Assembly: GCF_014203125.1 (NCBI RefSeq) | Contig: NZ_JACHIH010000004.1 | Location: 124,001 to 188,000, forward strand | Direction of reading: 5' to 3' | Length of the DNA: 64,000 nucleotides | Source: Rhodopseudomonas rhenobacensis | GTDB taxonomy: Bacteria > Pseudomonadota > Alphaproteobacteria > Rhizobiales > Xanthobacteraceae | Shown here: positions 9,472 through 20,630 of the stretch, piece after piece | Position numbering within the stretch: the stretch's first letter is position 1 | Layout: the number at the start of each line of letters is the position of its first letter | Notes under the pieces: model-generated | The model's input: only the letters and a program-made list of their open reading frames with translations | Told to the model about the DNA's origin: nothing | The model's database searches: none | Program-made: the position numbers and the translations under genes

Positions 9472-10752
9472 ATGGCCGTGACAATGCACGAGGTGACGGT
9501 GTCGTCCCGAATCGATTTCACTCACACCGTCACCGAGCGATTTCTGCGCTACGTCGCGATCGATACCCAGTCGGATCCGAGTTCGGCGAGCTGCCCGTCG
9601 ACTGAAAAGCAAAAGGATCTCGGCGCGCTGCTGGTCCAGGAGCTGCGCGACATCGGTGTTGCCGACGCCGAGCTCGACGCCCACGGCTATGTCTATGCGA
9701 CGATTGCTTCGACCACCGACAAACAGGTGCCGGTGGTCTGCTTCTGCTCGCATATGGACACCTCGCCGGATTGCTCAGGCGCCGGCGTCAAACCGCAGAT
9801 CGTGAGAAATTATCAGGGCGGCGACATCGCGCTGCCCGGCGATCCGACCCAGGTGATTCGCGCCGCGGAGCACCCTGCATTGGCGGATCAGATCGGCCAC
9901 GACATCGTCACCACCGACGGCACCACGCTGCTCGGCGCCGACAACAAGGCCGGCATCGCCGAGATCATGGATGCGGCGCAGTTTCTGGTCAGCCATCCAC
10001 AGATCAAGCACGGCGCCATCAAGATTCTGTTCACCCCCGATGAAGAAATCGGCCGCGGCGTCGACAAGGTCGATCTGAAAAAGCTCGGCGCCTACGTCGC
10101 CTACACCATCGACGGCGAGACCGCCGGACATCTCGAGGACGAGACGTTCTCCGCCGATTCGGCGGTGATCACCATCGAGGGCGTCAGCGCCCACCCCGGC
10201 TTCGCCAAGGGCAAGATGGAGCACGCCATCAAGATCGCCGCAGCGATCGTCGAGCGGCTGCCGAAGCACGGCTGCTCGCCGGAAACCACCGAGGGCCGCG
10301 ACGGCTTCCTGCATCCGATCGGGATCAGCGGCGCGCTGGAAAAGGTCACCCTCACCTTCATCGTCCGCGACTTCGCCGAGGCCGGCCTGCAGGAGAAAGC
10401 CGCGCTGCTGCAGCGCATCATCGACGAGGTGATGCGGGATTATCCGCGCTCGACGGCGAAGCTCGAGATCAAGTCGCAATACCGCAACATGAAAGAGGTG
10501 ATCGATCGCCATCCGCAGATCGTCGAGCTTGCGATCGAGGCGATCAGGCGGGCCGGGCTGGAGCCGGTGCGCACCAGCATCCGCGGCGGCACCGACGGCT
10601 CGCGGCTGTCGTTCATGGGGCTGCCCTGCCCCAACATCTTCGCCGGCGAACACGCCTTCCACTCCCGCCTGGAATGGGTCAGCCGGCAGGACATGGAAAA
10701 GGCCGCGGAGACCATCGTCCACCTGGCGATGATCTTTGAAGAGCGGGCATGA
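9472..10752 (+). CDS. pepT: peptidase T (tripeptide aminopeptidase)
   Basis: An M20-family di-zinc aminopeptidase that removes the N-terminal residue of tripeptides in the cytoplasm. The 426-residue protein shows the metal and catalytic motifs in order: SHMDTSPD (about 99), TTDGTTLLGADNKAG (about 146), FTPDEEIGRG with the catalytic Glu pair, YTIDGE and the late GEHAFHSRLEW. The lid (dimerisation) domain is the central ITIEGVSAHPGFAKGKM region. The annotated ATG 9472 lies in a GC-rich inverted repeat (9440-9475); the ATG at 9484 (MHEVTVSS) is an equally plausible start. The gene is monocistronic. Confidence 0.95.
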   Translation: MAVTMHEVTVSSRIDFTHTVTERFLRYVAIDTQSDPSSASCPSTEKQKDLGALLVQELRDIGVADAELDAHGYVYATIASTTDKQVPVVCFCSHMDTSPDCSGAGVKPQIVRNYQGGDIALPGDPTQVIRAAEHPALADQIGHDIVTTDGTTLLGADNKAGIAEIMDAAQFLVSHPQIKHGAIKILFTPDEEIGRGVDKVDLKKLGAYVAYTIDGETAGHLEDETFSADSAVITIEGVSAHPGFAKGKMEHAIKIAAAIVERLPKHGCSPETTEGRDGFLHPIGISGALEKVTLTFIVRDFAEAGLQEKAALLQRIIDEVMRDYPRSTAKLEIKSQYRNMKEVIDRHPQIVELAIEAIRRAGLEPVRTSIRGGTDGSRLSFMGLPCPNIFAGEHAFHSRLEWVSRQDMEKAAETIVHLAMIFEERA

Positions 10753-10791
10753 GTCGGCCTCATAGGCATCGCCGGAAAATCAGGGGTTTTT

Positions 10792-10898
10792 GTCATTGCG
10801 AGCCGAGGACGGCGCGGTGCGCCGGCCGACAGCGAAGCAATCCCAGGGCTTCCTGCGGAGCCCTGGAGTGCTTCGTCGCAAGTGCTCTTCGCAATGAC
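10792..10898 (+). repeat. 107-bp imperfect palindromic repeat, copy A
   Basis: Begins GTCATTGCGAGCCGAGG and ends CTTCGCAATGAC. The two halves are imperfect inverted complements, with GCGAAGCAATCC and GGAGTGCTTCGTC around a central turn. Four more copies lie at 40381, 44040, 49238 and 54663. Intergenic, no coding capacity. Confidence 0.9.
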
Positions 10899-10954
10899 GA
10901 ACTTAAGCTCCTCGATTCGCTGAGATCGGTGCGAGTCAGGCTTCTGAGGCGCGG

Positions 10955-11245
10955 CTACTTCGCCGACCCGGCCGACGTCGTTGGATTGACGGGCTTGGCG
11001 CCCTTCGCCGGCTTCGCCGCAGGCTTCGGCGCGGCGTCGCTGCGGACATTGCCCCATGGGTCGGTCGGAGCGCCGGCGGGGACGTTGCCGAGCGCCTTTT
11101 GATAGGCTCTTTCGGCGCGCTTGTCGGCCTCGATCTGGGCGGGCGTCTTGTCCGGGTCCGGTTCCCCGTATTTCGGCACCGTCTGCTGCGCGGCGGCGGG
11201 TCCGGCAAGCAAGGCGATCATCGCGATGGCGTAGAAAATTCTCAT
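10955..11245 (-). CDS. hypothetical secreted protein
   Basis: A 96-residue protein. It begins with a clear Sec signal peptide (MRIFYAIAMIALLAGPAAAQ, cleavage after AAAQ or nearby). The mature part is hydrophilic, with DPDKTPAQIEADKRAERAYQ, then a Pro/Ala/Lys-rich tail (APKPAAKPAKGAKP). It probably sits in the periplasm. The sequence is low-complexity and I recognise no family. It stands alone between pepT and tRNA-Val, opposite in direction to both. Confidence 0.75.
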   Translation of the reverse strand: MRIFYAIAMIALLAGPAAAQQTVPKYGEPDPDKTPAQIEADKRAERAYQKALGNVPAGAPTDPWGNVRSDAAPKPAAKPAKGAKPVNPTTSAGSAK

Positions 11246-11366
11246 GGGACGCTCCAGCCTGGATGCCCCTGCTTATCACCGCCCGCGCCCTCCCGCCAAG
11301 AGAAGCAGATCGCGCGGCGCCGGGCGCCTTGCGCGCGGCACCGCCGCCGCGCTAGATGAGGGCTCC

Positions 11367-11443
11367 GGGCGGTTAGCTCAGCTGGTTAGAGCATCTCGTT
11401 TACACCGAGAGGGTCGGCGGTTCGAATCCGTCACCGCCTACCA
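11367..11443 (+). tRNA. tRNA-Val (anticodon TAC)
   Basis: A 77-nt cloverleaf. Acceptor GGGCGGT pairs with ACCGCCT (one G-T at the end) and CCA is encoded at 11441-11443. The D-arm is AGCTCAGCTGGTTAGAGC. The anticodon stem TCTCG/CGAGA closes loop TTTACAC, giving TAC, and the T-arm contains GGTTCGAATCC. Confidence 0.97.
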
Positions 11444-11490
11444 GCCCGGCCCCCGCCCTTCAACAGGCTCAGACCGTCCCGTGCGCGCAC

Positions 11491-11520
11491 AAAAAAGCGG
11501 CGCCCCGAAGGACGCCGCTG
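11491..11520 (-). terminator. rho-independent terminator of lon
   Basis: On the minus strand GCGGCGTCC, loop TTCG, GGGCGCCGC, then six T residues. It starts 27 nt after the lon stop codon. A textbook intrinsic terminator. Confidence 0.92.
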
Positions 11521-11546
11521 ATGTCGATTGCCGAGCCTCAGGAGGC

Positions 11547-13973
11547 TCAGTGCGCGGTCAGACCGCCGGCGGCCTCATCGGCCGCGTCCGGCTTCGCCGG
11601 CAACGGGCTCGGCTCTTCCCAGACGATCGGCACCGGCCGGCGCACCAGCGCGTTGCCGATCACGTCGTCCATCCGGGCCACCGGGATGATGTTCATCCCG
11701 CCCTTGATGGCGTCGGAGATCTCGGTGAGGTCCTTGGCATTGTCCTCGGGGATCAGCACCGTCTTGATGCCGCCTCTGGCCGCCGCCAACAACTTCTCCT
11801 TCAGGCCGCCGATCGGCAGGATCCTGCCGCGCAGCGTGATCTCTCCGGTCATCGCGACGTCGTGCCGGATCGGAATGCCGGTCAAGACCGAGACGATGGT
11901 GGTGGCCATCGCGACGCCCGCGGACGGGCCGTCCTTCGGGGTCGCGCCCTCCGGAACGTGGACGTGGATGTCGCGCCGTTCGAACAGCGGCGGCTCGATC
12001 CCGAAGGTGATCGCGCGCGAGCGGACGTAGGACGCCGCCGCCGAGATCGATTCCTTCATCACGTCGCGCAGGTTGCCGGTCACCGTCATGCGGCCCTTGC
12101 CGGGCATCATGACGCCTTCGATGGTCAGCAACTCGCCGCCGACGTCGGTCCACGCCAATCCGGTGACCACGCCGACCTGATCGTCGCTTTCGATCTCGCC
12201 GTAGCGGTACTTCGGAATGCCGAGGAAGTCTTCCAGCGACTTCTCGGTGACCTTGACCACCTTCTTCTTCGACAGCATCAGGTCCTTGACCGCCTTGCGG
12301 GCGAGCGTCGACAGCTCGCGCTCAAGGTTACGCACCCCCGCTTCGCGGGTGTAGCGCCGGATCATCAGCAACAAGGCATCGTCGTCGATCGACCATTCCT
12401 TGGTGTTGAGGCCGTGCTTGGTCAAAGCGTTCGGGATCAGATGCTTGCGCGCGATCTCGACCTTTTCGTTCTCGGTGTAGCCGGCGATCCGGATGATCTC
12501 CATACGATCCATCAGCGGCCCCGGAATATTCAGGGTGTTCGCCGTGGTGATGAACATCACGTTGGACAGATCGTAGTCCACTTCGAGATAGTGGTCGGCG
12601 AAGGTGCCGTTCTGTTCGGGATCGAGCACCTCGAGCAGCGCCGACGACGGATCGCCGCGGAAATCGGCGCCCATCTTGTCGATCTCGTCCAGCAGGAACA
12701 GCGGGTTCGAGGTCTTGGCCTTGCGCATCGACTGGATGATCTTGCCGGGCATCGAACCGATATAGGTCCGGCGATGGCCGCGGATCTCCGCTTCGTCGCG
12801 CACGCCGCCGAGCGAGACGCGGACGAATTCACGTCCCGTCGCCTTGGCGATCGACTTGCCGAGCGATGTCTTGCCGACGCCGGGCGGGCCGACCAGGCAG
12901 AGGATCGGTCCGGTCAGCTTGTTGGCGCGGCTCTGCACGGCGAGATACTCGACGATGCGGTCCTTGACCTTCTCCAGCCCGTAGTGGTCGTTATCCAGCG
13001 TCGCCTGCGCGGAGGCGAGGTCCTTCTTGACCTTGGACTTCTTGTTCCACGGGATCGACAGCAGCCAGTCGAGGTAGTTGCGCACGACGGTGGCTTCGGC
13101 CGACATCGGCGACATCTGCCGCAGCTTCTTCAGCTCGTGCTGGGCCTTGTCGCGGGCTTCCTTGGAGAGCTTGGTCTTGACGATCTTTTCTTCCAGATCG
13201 GCCAACTCGTCGCGACCTTCGTCGTCGCCGAGCTCCTTCTGGATCGCCTTCATCTGCTCGTTGAGGTAGTACTCGCGCTGGGTCTTCTCCATCTGCCGCT
13301 TGACGCGGCTGCGGATCCGCTTCTCGACCTGCAGCACCGAGATCTCGCTCTCCATCAGCCCCAGCACCTTCTCCAGGCGCGAGGTCACGGACAGCGTCTC
13401 CAGGATGCCCTGCCGATCGGCGATCTTGACCGCCAGATGCGAGGCGACGGTGTCGCCGAGCTTGGCGAAATCGGTGATCGCCTGCACCACGCCGACGACT
13501 TCGGCGGAAATCTTCTTGTTGAGTTTGACGTAGCTCTCGAAGTCGGAGACCACCGAGCGCGACAACGCCTCGGCCTCGACGCTGTCGGCGTCGGTGTCGG
13601 CGAGCGCCACCGCGGTGGCTTCGTAGTATTCGCTACGATCGGTGTACTTCTCGACCTTGGCGCGCTCCAGCCCTTCGACCAGCACCTTGACGGTGCCGTC
13701 GGGCAGCTTCAGCAGCTGCAGCACGCTGGCGAGCGTGCCGATCTCATAGATCGAGTCCGGCGCAGGATCATCGTCCGACGCATTCTTCTGCGTCGCCAGC
13801 ATGATCAGCGCGTCGTTCTTCATGACTTCTTCGAGTGCACGAATCGATTTTTCGCGGCCGACGAACAGCGGCACGATCATGTGCGGGAAAACCACGATGT
13901 CGCGAAGCGGCAGCACCGGATAGGAGTGGCTTTCGCCGTGAACGATCGATGGCCGGGGTTTGGTGGCGGTCAT
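11547..13973 (-). CDS. lon: ATP-dependent protease Lon
   Basis: Cytoplasmic AAA+ serine protease that degrades misfolded and regulatory proteins. It has 808 residues, the usual length. The N-terminal LON substrate-binding domain starts [20 protein letters not shown] long coiled-coil region (about 190-300) leads to Walker [14 protein letters not shown] (about 360) and Walker [10 protein letters not shown]. The protease domain carries the catalytic Ser in [13 protein letters not shown] and the Lys in [13 protein letters not shown] near residue 725. ATG 13973 has AAGGA upstream; the longer frame to 14033 is not needed. It follows clpX on the same strand with its own 300-nt upstream region, so it is probably separately promoted. 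Confidence 0.98.
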   Translation of the reverse strand: MTATKPRPSIVHGESHSYPVLPLRDIVVFPHMIVPLFVGREKSIRALEEVMKNDALIMLATQKNASDDDPAPDSIYEIGTLASVLQLLKLPDGTVKVLVEGLERAKVEKYTDRSEYYEATAVALADTDADSVEAEALSRSVVSDFESYVKLNKKISAEVVGVVQAITDFAKLGDTVASHLAVKIADRQGILETLSVTSRLEKVLGLMESEISVLQVEKRIRSRVKRQMEKTQREYYLNEQMKAIQKELGDDEGRDELADLEEKIVKTKLSKEARDKAQHELKKLRQMSPMSAEATVVRNYLDWLLSIPWNKKSKVKKDLASAQATLDNDHYGLEKVKDRIVEYLAVQSRANKLTGPILCLVGPPGVGKTSLGKSIAKATGREFVRVSLGGVRDEAEIRGHRRTYIGSMPGKIIQSMRKAKTSNPLFLLDEIDKMGADFRGDPSSALLEVLDPEQNGTFADHYLEVDYDLSNVMFITTANTLNIPGPLMDRMEIIRIAGYTENEKVEIARKHLIPNALTKHGLNTKEWSIDDDALLLMIRRYTREAGVRNLERELSTLARKAVKDLMLSKKKVVKVTEKSLEDFLGIPKYRYGEIESDDQVGVVTGLAWTDVGGELLTIEGVMMPGKGRMTVTGNLRDVMKESISAAASYVRSRAITFGIEPPLFERRDIHVHVPEGATPKDGPSAGVAMATTIVSVLTGIPIRHDVAMTGEITLRGRILPIGGLKEKLLAAARGGIKTVLIPEDNAKDLTEISDAIKGGMNIIPVARMDDVIGNALVRRPVPIVWEEPSPLPAKPDAADEAAGGLTAH

Positions 13974-14126
13974 GGCCCATTCCTTTTGTTGCGCCCCCTT
14001 GCTCGCAGCCCGCTTGCTCGGCGCGGCCGCCACAAGGTGCAGAGGTGGTCCGACTCGTTCGGCCGACGGGCTCCACTTGTCCGGATCAGATGACGGCGAA
14101 TCCTCATCAATTCGTCATCGCCGCTA

Positions 14127-14158
14127 CATTAGGTGGCTATCGACCCACATGGTGTCAA
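14127..14158 (-). promoter_or_regulatory. candidate lon promoter
   Basis: On the minus strand a perfect TTGACA (14158-14153) is followed after 17-19 nt by CACCTAAT. It lies about 155 nt upstream of the lon ATG in the clpX-lon gap. The -10 is weak, so a heat-shock (sigma-32) promoter is also possible; the sequence does not settle which. Confidence 0.35.
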
Positions 14159-14270
14159 GCCGCCGTAAATACTGGTGCGCAAGGGTTGGACGCGTGACGA
14201 GCGCAGAGCGAACACCGCGCGTGCGCGCGGTATTCGCAAGGATTCGACGGCAGCTCGTGTGCTGCACGGA

Positions 14271-15545
<1,275 letters not shown>

Positions 15546-15946
15546 TTATATCTCCGTCCGCCGTTCGATCTCATCTGCCGATCGCTCCCCCGACTCGTCG
15601 GGACCAAGTGAAACTAGAGCAAAAACCGTACCAGAAAAGATCCCCGCGCTTAGCTGCCGCACGAATTGCGGCCATTTCGAATCCCCCAACCACTCAGTCG
15701 ATCCGGTTAAGCCAATCATGCTGTCATCCGACTATCAAGAATTCGCTAATCGGAAGACGGCGCAACCGCGTAACCATAGCGTGATTTGGGGCGGTCGTGC
15801 GACCCTCATTGAAGGAAAACAGAGCAGAGTTGCGCGATTGCCCCTTTAGGCAAGCACGAAAAAGGAACATTCGCGCAACAGATAGCGATCACCCGGCCTT
15901 TCGGAGAGGTACCTCCGTAATCAACCGAGGGCCCCTGCCCGGTGTG
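15546..15946. other. clpP-clpX intergenic region
   Basis: 400 nt between the clpP stop and clpX start. It is lower in GC than its surroundings. It probably holds the clpX promoter and perhaps a clpP terminator. I see no ORF with family support, no RNA gene and no confident promoter match. Confidence 0.4.
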
Positions 15947-16579
15947 TTACGGGGCCTTCGGCGTCGGTTCCTCGGAGCGCTTGTCGATCACCTTGTCGAC
16001 GATGCCGAAGTCACGTGCCATTTCGGCGGTGAGGAACTTGTCGCGCTCCAGCGCGTCCTCGATCGCCTTGTAGGTCTGCCCGGTGTGCTTGACGTAGATC
16101 TCGTTCAGCCGCTTCTTCAGGTTGAGGATCTCCTGGGCGTGCAGCATGATGTCGGTGGCCTGGCCCTGGAACCCGCCGGAGGGCTGATGCACCATGATCC
16201 GGGAATTCGGCAGCGAGAACCGCATGTCGGGATGGCCGGCGGCCAGCAGCAGCGAGCCCATCGAGGCCGCCTGCCCGGTGCACAGCGTCGAGACCGGCGG
16301 GCGAATGAACTGCATGGTGTCGTAGATCGCCAGACCCGACGTCACCACGCCGCCCGGCGAGTTGATGTACATCGAGATTTCCTTCTTCGGATTCTCGGCT
16401 TCCAGAAACAGCAATTGCGCGACGGTCAGCGTCGACATGCCGTCCTCGACCGGGCCGGTCACGAAGATGATGCGCTCCTTCAGCAGGCGCGAGAAGATGT
16501 CATAGGCCCGTTCGCCGCGGTTGGTCTGTTCGACCACCATCGGCACGAGGTTCATGTAGGTTTCCACCGGATCGCGCAT
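15947..16579 (-). CDS. clpP: ATP-dependent Clp protease proteolytic subunit ClpP
   Basis: Serine protease that forms the tetradecameric ClpP chamber. It has 210 residues. The catalytic Ser lies in [14 protein letters not shown] (about residue 101), His in [14 protein letters not shown] (about 126), and the Asp follows near residue 175 in the [21 protein letters not shown] segment. The N-terminus begins [19 protein letters not shown]. The ATG at 16579 has AGGTGA 5 nt upstream. The gene lies between tig and clpX on the same strand, as in many proteobacteria. Confidence 0.98.
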   Translation of the reverse strand: MRDPVETYMNLVPMVVEQTNRGERAYDIFSRLLKERIIFVTGPVEDGMSTLTVAQLLFLEAENPKKEISMYINSPGGVVTSGLAIYDTMQFIRPPVSTLCTGQAASMGSLLLAAGHPDMRFSLPNSRIMVHQPSGGFQGQATDIMLHAQEILNLKKRLNEIYVKHTGQTYKAIEDALERDKFLTAEMARDFGIVDKVIDKRSEEPTPKAP

Positions 16580-16841
16580 AATTCACCTGAAGGTTGCCGG
16601 AGGCGAGCGTCCATCGGCAAGGCCCGGCGGCGGGCGAGCGGCGAACGAACGTCCCGTGATGCAGGACTTGAAGCGAGTTCACAGATAGGCGCCGGATCGA
16701 CGGCGACAAGGGCGAAACTCAGCTCAGCCGCAAGTTCAAGCTGATTCGGGGCACCGCGGCAAAGCAATGCGGATCGCCGCACTGCTGAGGCTGCCAATAT
16801 CGTTAACGGCCGCGCCAAACCCTCTGGTCTGAAACGCAATC

Positions 16842-16873
16842 GGGCGCCGCACCCTCTCGAGGTGGCGGCGCCC
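16842..16873 (-). terminator. strong hairpin after tig, probable terminator
   Basis: GGGCGCCGC (16842-16850) and GCGGCGCCC (16865-16873) pair perfectly around a short loop, with further ACC/GGT pairing inside. It lies 27 nt past the tig stop. No T-tract follows on the minus strand, so termination may be rho-assisted or the hairpin may instead stabilise the 3' end. Confidence 0.6.
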
Positions 16874-16899
16874 GGTCCGGCGTTGGCTGCGGTCTGAGC

Positions 16900-18261
16900 T
16901 TAGGCCGCGGTCTTCTCGGCGTCGTCGTCCTTGTAGAGCTCTTCGCGGCTCACCGTCTTCTCGGTGACGTTGGCGAGCTCGAGGATGAAGTCGACCACCT
17001 TGTCTTCATAGATCGGAGCACGGATCTGGGCCAAAGCCTCGGGGTTGTTGCGATAATACTCCCAGACTTCCTTCTCGCGGCCGGGCATCTGCCGCGCCCG
17101 TTCGATCACCGCGCGGCTGATCTCGTCGTCGGTGACGGTGATCTTGTTCTTCTCGCCGATCTCCGACAGCACCAGGCCGAGCCGCACCCGGCGGTCGGCG
17201 ATCTTGCGATATTCCTCCTGGGCGGCCTCTTCGGTGGTGTTCTCGCTCTCGAAGGTCTTGCCGCCGGATTCCATCTCGGCCTTGATCGAGCGCCACATCA
17301 GCTCGAACTCCTGCTCCACCAGCGACGGCGGGGCTTCGAAGCGATGGGTCTCGTCGAGCCGGTCGAGCAGCTCGCGCTTGACGCGCTGCCTCGTCGCGCC
17401 GGCGTATTCCGCGGTGAGGCGGCCGCGCGCGGCTTCCTTCAGCTTGTCGAGCGATTCGAAGCCGAGCGTCTTGGCGAACTCGTCGTCGATGGTCAGTTCC
17501 TGCGGCGCCTCGACCAGGGAGGCGGTGGTCTCAAACTCGGCCGGTTTGCCGGCCAGTTCGGCGTTGGTGTAATTCTTCGGGAATTCGACCTTGAGGGTGC
17601 GGGTTTCGCCGGCGGCGATGCCGATCAGCTGGTCCTCGAAGCCCGGGATGAAGGTCCCCGAGCCGATCGCCACCTGGATGCCCTCGCCGGTGCCGCCGTC
17701 GAACGGCGTGCCGTCGATGGTGCCCTTGAACGAGATCGTCACCCGGTCGCCGGTCTCCGCCTTGGCGCCCTCGCCCTTGTCGGCGTAGCTGCGATTGCCG
17801 GTTGCGATGCGGTTGATGGCTTCGTCGACGTCGCTGTCGCTGACTTCGGCGACCGGCTTTTCGACGCTGAAGCTCTTGAAGTCGGCGAGTTCAATAGTCG
17901 GCACCACTTCCACCGCGACGGTGTAGTTGAGGTCCGACTTGCCGGCCAAAATCTCTTCGACCTCGTTTTCCTTCGACGGCATGGTGATCTTCGGCTCGGT
18001 GGCGAGCCGGAAACCACGCTCGGTGAAGATCTGGTCGTTGGTTTCGCGGATCAGCTTCTCGACGGTCTCGGCGGTGACCGAGCGGCCGTAGATCCGCTTC
18101 AGGTGGCCGATCGGAACCTTGCCGGGGCGAAAGCCATTGAGGCGGACCTTGTCCTTCATGTCGTCCAGCCGCGCATCGACCTTGGCGCCGATGTCCGCAG
18201 CCTGGAGAGTGACCTCGAATTCGCGCTTCAATCCGTCTGCGACGGTTTCCTTGACCTGCAT
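16900..18261 (-). CDS. tig: trigger factor
   Basis: Ribosome-associated chaperone with peptidyl-prolyl isomerase activity that receives nascent chains at the exit tunnel. It has 453 residues from ATG 18261 ([17 protein letters not shown]). The ribosome-docking signature [16 protein letters not shown] is at about residue 45. The FKBP-type PPIase domain runs from [14 protein letters not shown] to about residue 245, with [13 protein letters not shown]. The C-terminal arms contain [11 protein letters not shown]. Upstream in-frame sequence to 18846 runs through the tRNA-Leu gene and is not coding. It heads the tig-clpP-clpX-lon series on the minus strand. Confidence 0.97.
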   Translation of the reverse strand: MQVKETVADGLKREFEVTLQAADIGAKVDARLDDMKDKVRLNGFRPGKVPIGHLKRIYGRSVTAETVEKLIRETNDQIFTERGFRLATEPKITMPSKENEVEEILAGKSDLNYTVAVEVVPTIELADFKSFSVEKPVAEVSDSDVDEAINRIATGNRSYADKGEGAKAETGDRVTISFKGTIDGTPFDGGTGEGIQVAIGSGTFIPGFEDQLIGIAAGETRTLKVEFPKNYTNAELAGKPAEFETTASLVEAPQELTIDDEFAKTLGFESLDKLKEAARGRLTAEYAGATRQRVKRELLDRLDETHRFEAPPSLVEQEFELMWRSIKAEMESGGKTFESENTTEEAAQEEYRKIADRRVRLGLVLSEIGEKNKITVTDDEISRAVIERARQMPGREKEVWEYYRNNPEALAQIRAPIYEDKVVDFILELANVTEKTVSREELYKDDDAEKTAA

Positions 18262-18413
18262 GGCGTCAATCTTCTTCCCGCTTGGTCCGGTGCAATGACC
18301 GGCATTGTCAATCTGATCGATGCGCGGCCAAACAGCCTGCACCGGTGGTTTGGCGGCATACCCTTGCGAATACGTCCTCCGGAAAATCGTCATGCGCAAA
18401 CGCCAACGGCGCT

Positions 18414-18498
18414 TGGTGCGGGCGGAGGGACTCGAACCCCCACAACTTTCGTCACTGGAACCTAAATCCAGCGCGTCTACCAGTTCCGCCACGCCCGC
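18414..18498 (-). tRNA. tRNA-Leu (anticodon TAG)
   Basis: An 85-nt class II tRNA. The acceptor GCGGGCG (18498-18492) pairs with CGCCCGC and CCA is encoded (18416-18414). The anticodon stem CTGGA/TCCAG closes loop TTTAGGT, giving TAG. A variable arm of about 13-15 nt (TGACGAAAGTTGT region) precedes the T-arm GGGGGTTCGAGTCCCTC. Confidence 0.96.
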
Positions 18499-18650
18499 GA
18501 GGAGCATCATGTCCGGCCGCGATGCCGCGGGCGGCGGGCTTATAACATGGGTGACGCGGATCGCAGCAACAAAAAAACCCGGATGCCGCGACGCCGCGCC
18601 GCCTCGCCCGCGGCTGGACAGCGCCCTCCGGACATGGTCCGACTCGCGGC

Positions 18651-19976
18651 ATGATCGCAACCGTGAAACACGTTCCGCTGAACCGCCGCCGGCTGATCGC
18701 CGGGGTCGGGAGCGCGGCCCTGGTGGCCGCGCTGCCGCGCCCGCTGATCGCGGCGCCGGCTCGCTCGCTGCTGCTGCGCGCCGCCACCGGGTCGGCCGCG
18801 CTGCGGCCCGGGCAGCCCGAAACCTCGGTCGCCCGGCTGACGGCACAGGGCCCGGAGGCCGCGCTGCGATTCCGCCGCGGCGAGCAACTCACGCTGCGCT
18901 TCGAAAACGCGCTCTCGGAGCCCACGATTCTCGGCTGGCGCGGCCTCGCCGAGCCCGGGCTCGAACCGCTGCTCGCCCGCCGCGCGGTGGCGGCGGCCGG
19001 CAACGACGCCTTCGCGGCGACGCTACGCCACGCCGGCACCGCGATGGTCGACCTGCGGCTGCTCGGCGACGGCGGCGCCGAACCGCTGCCGGCGCGTGCG
19101 GTGATCGTCGAGGAGACCGAGCCGGTGGCGGTCGACCGCGACGAGGTGCTGCTGATCGAGGACTGGCGGCTTGCGCCGGACGGCCGCGCGCTCGCGCCCG
19201 GCCGCGACGCCAAGGACGCCGCGACGGTCTACACGGTCAATGGCGCGGCCACCCCGGAGATCAAGGTTCGGGCCGGTCAGCGGCTGAGGATTCGCTTCAT
19301 CAACGGCTGCCAACGCGCTGTTGCAGCAGTTAAAATCGAAGACCACGATTGCCAGGTGATGGCCATCGACGGGCAGCCGGCGGAGCCGTTCCCGGCGCGC
19401 GGCGGGCAATTGGTGCTGGCGCCCGGCACGAGGGTCGACGGCTTTGTCGACGCGCTCCGCCCGCCCGGGTCGTCCTCGGCAATCCTGCTGCACGACGGCA
19501 CCACCGCCCGCCCGATCGCCCGGCTGGTGTATTCCGGTGAGCCGCCGGTGCGCGCCGGCGCGCTGCCGCCAGCGGCTCCGTTGCCCGGCAACGGCCTGCC
19601 GGCGCAGCTCGACCTGAAGGCGGCGCAGCGGGTCGACCTGGCGCTCGACGTCTCGCAGCCGATTTGGCAGCGCCCGGTCGACTTCAAACAAGACGCCGCG
19701 CCGGCGTTTCGGACCAAGCGCGGCCGCACCGTGGTGCTCGCGCTCAGCCACCGCGCCGCGGGGCCGATGGTGTTTCATCTGCACGGCCACCACGTCCGGC
19801 TGCTCGACCGGCTCGACGACGGCTGGAAGCCGTATTGGCTGGATACGCTGGTGGTCGGCCCCGGCCAGACCCAGCGCGTCGCCTTCGCGGCGGACACGGC
19901 TGGCCCGTGGCTGCTGGAGGCGATGGCGACCGAATGGTCGGCACCGCGGATGGTCGCCACCTATCTGGTGGACTGA
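18651..19976 (+). CDS. multicopper-oxidase-fold protein with degenerate copper sites, Tat-exported
   Basis: A 441-residue cupredoxin-repeat protein. The N-terminus has a twin-arginine export signal ([17 protein letters not shown]), so it should be periplasmic. The C-terminal MCO motif [12 protein letters not shown] (about residues 375-386) and [15 protein letters not shown] are intact. The other copper-ligand motifs are not: the HWHG position reads GWRG (about 97), the first His of HPxHLHGH is Met, and the HCHI...H block reads LLEAMATEW (about 421-429). It is therefore unlikely to be a laccase-type oxidase. Copper-free relatives such as FtsP/SufI serve structural roles, which is one possibility. 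It is monocistronic, and no ribosome site clearly supports ATG 18651. Confidence 0.8.
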   Translation: MIATVKHVPLNRRRLIAGVGSAALVAALPRPLIAAPARSLLLRAATGSAALRPGQPETSVARLTAQGPEAALRFRRGEQLTLRFENALSEPTILGWRGLAEPGLEPLLARRAVAAAGNDAFAATLRHAGTAMVDLRLLGDGGAEPLPARAVIVEETEPVAVDRDEVLLIEDWRLAPDGRALAPGRDAKDAATVYTVNGAATPEIKVRAGQRLRIRFINGCQRAVAAVKIEDHDCQVMAIDGQPAEPFPARGGQLVLAPGTRVDGFVDALRPPGSSSAILLHDGTTARPIARLVYSGEPPVRAGALPPAAPLPGNGLPAQLDLKAAQRVDLALDVSQPIWQRPVDFKQDAAPAFRTKRGRTVVLALSHRAAGPMVFHLHGHHVRLLDRLDDGWKPYWLDTLVVGPGQTQRVAFAADTAGPWLLEAMATEWSAPRMVATYLVD

Positions 19977-20210
19977 TCGCAATCGCCTGCCGAGATGTGA
20001 ACTGACTTTCGTGGTCGCCCGGGTTGTATTGGGCGGCGCGGCCTATATCGTAGCTTGGCTCCTAATGGGCATCGGTCCACGTGCAAGGTCGGATGGTGAG
20101 GTGCCATGACAAAGTTTCAGCAAAAGCCCCGCCGAACTAAACTTGCGGTTGTTCCTGGCGTCGGTCACAATGGCTTCTGGCCAGAGCAGACCAGACCGCC
20201 GGGGGGCAGG

Positions 20211-20537
20211 ATGTATGCGATTGCTTTTGATCTCGACGTCGATGCGCTGAAAAACCACTATCACAACCAAAGCTGGAACAACGCCTATGAAGACCTGCGC
20301 AAGGTCTTCGAAGCCCACGGCTTCTCTCGCCAGCAAGGCAGCGTGTATTTCGGGAACGAGCACGTTACGCCGGTCAATTGCGTATTGGCCGTCCAAGAAG
20401 CTCAGAAACTACATCCATGGTTCGGCAAGGCGGTCCGCGATATTCGGATGCTTCGGATCGAAGAACACAACGACCTGCTGCCCGCCATCGCCCAACAAGA
20501 GCTGGAGTTGGACCGGCAGAAGGCTGCGGGAGCCTAA
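20211..20537 (+). CDS. vapD: VapD-family endoribonuclease (Cas2-like)
   Basis: A 108-residue protein that opens with the VapD hallmark MYAIAFDLDVDALKNHY and has the ferredoxin-like pattern ending in AVRDIRMLRIEEHNDL. VapD proteins are Cas2-fold ribonucleases, known as toxins in Haemophilus and Helicobacter. Start ATG 20211 follows a GGGGGGCAGG run and matches the family N-terminus. The frame is open to an ATG at 20106, which would add 35 residues with no family likeness (MTKFQQKPRRTK...). No partner antitoxin gene is adjacent; nnr lies downstream on the other strand. Whether the protein is a toxin here is not shown. Confidence 0.85.
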   Translation: MYAIAFDLDVDALKNHYHNQSWNNAYEDLRKVFEAHGFSRQQGSVYFGNEHVTPVNCVLAVQEAQKLHPWFGKAVRDIRMLRIEEHNDLLPAIAQQELELDRQKAAGA

Positions 20538-20630
20538 TCCGTAGCGCTTGAGCCATCGGTTGCCAGCACCCGCCGCGGAACCACGCGTCTTGTCGCTTGC
20601 CCGCCCCGGAGCTTCGTCGGTGGCGTCCGC

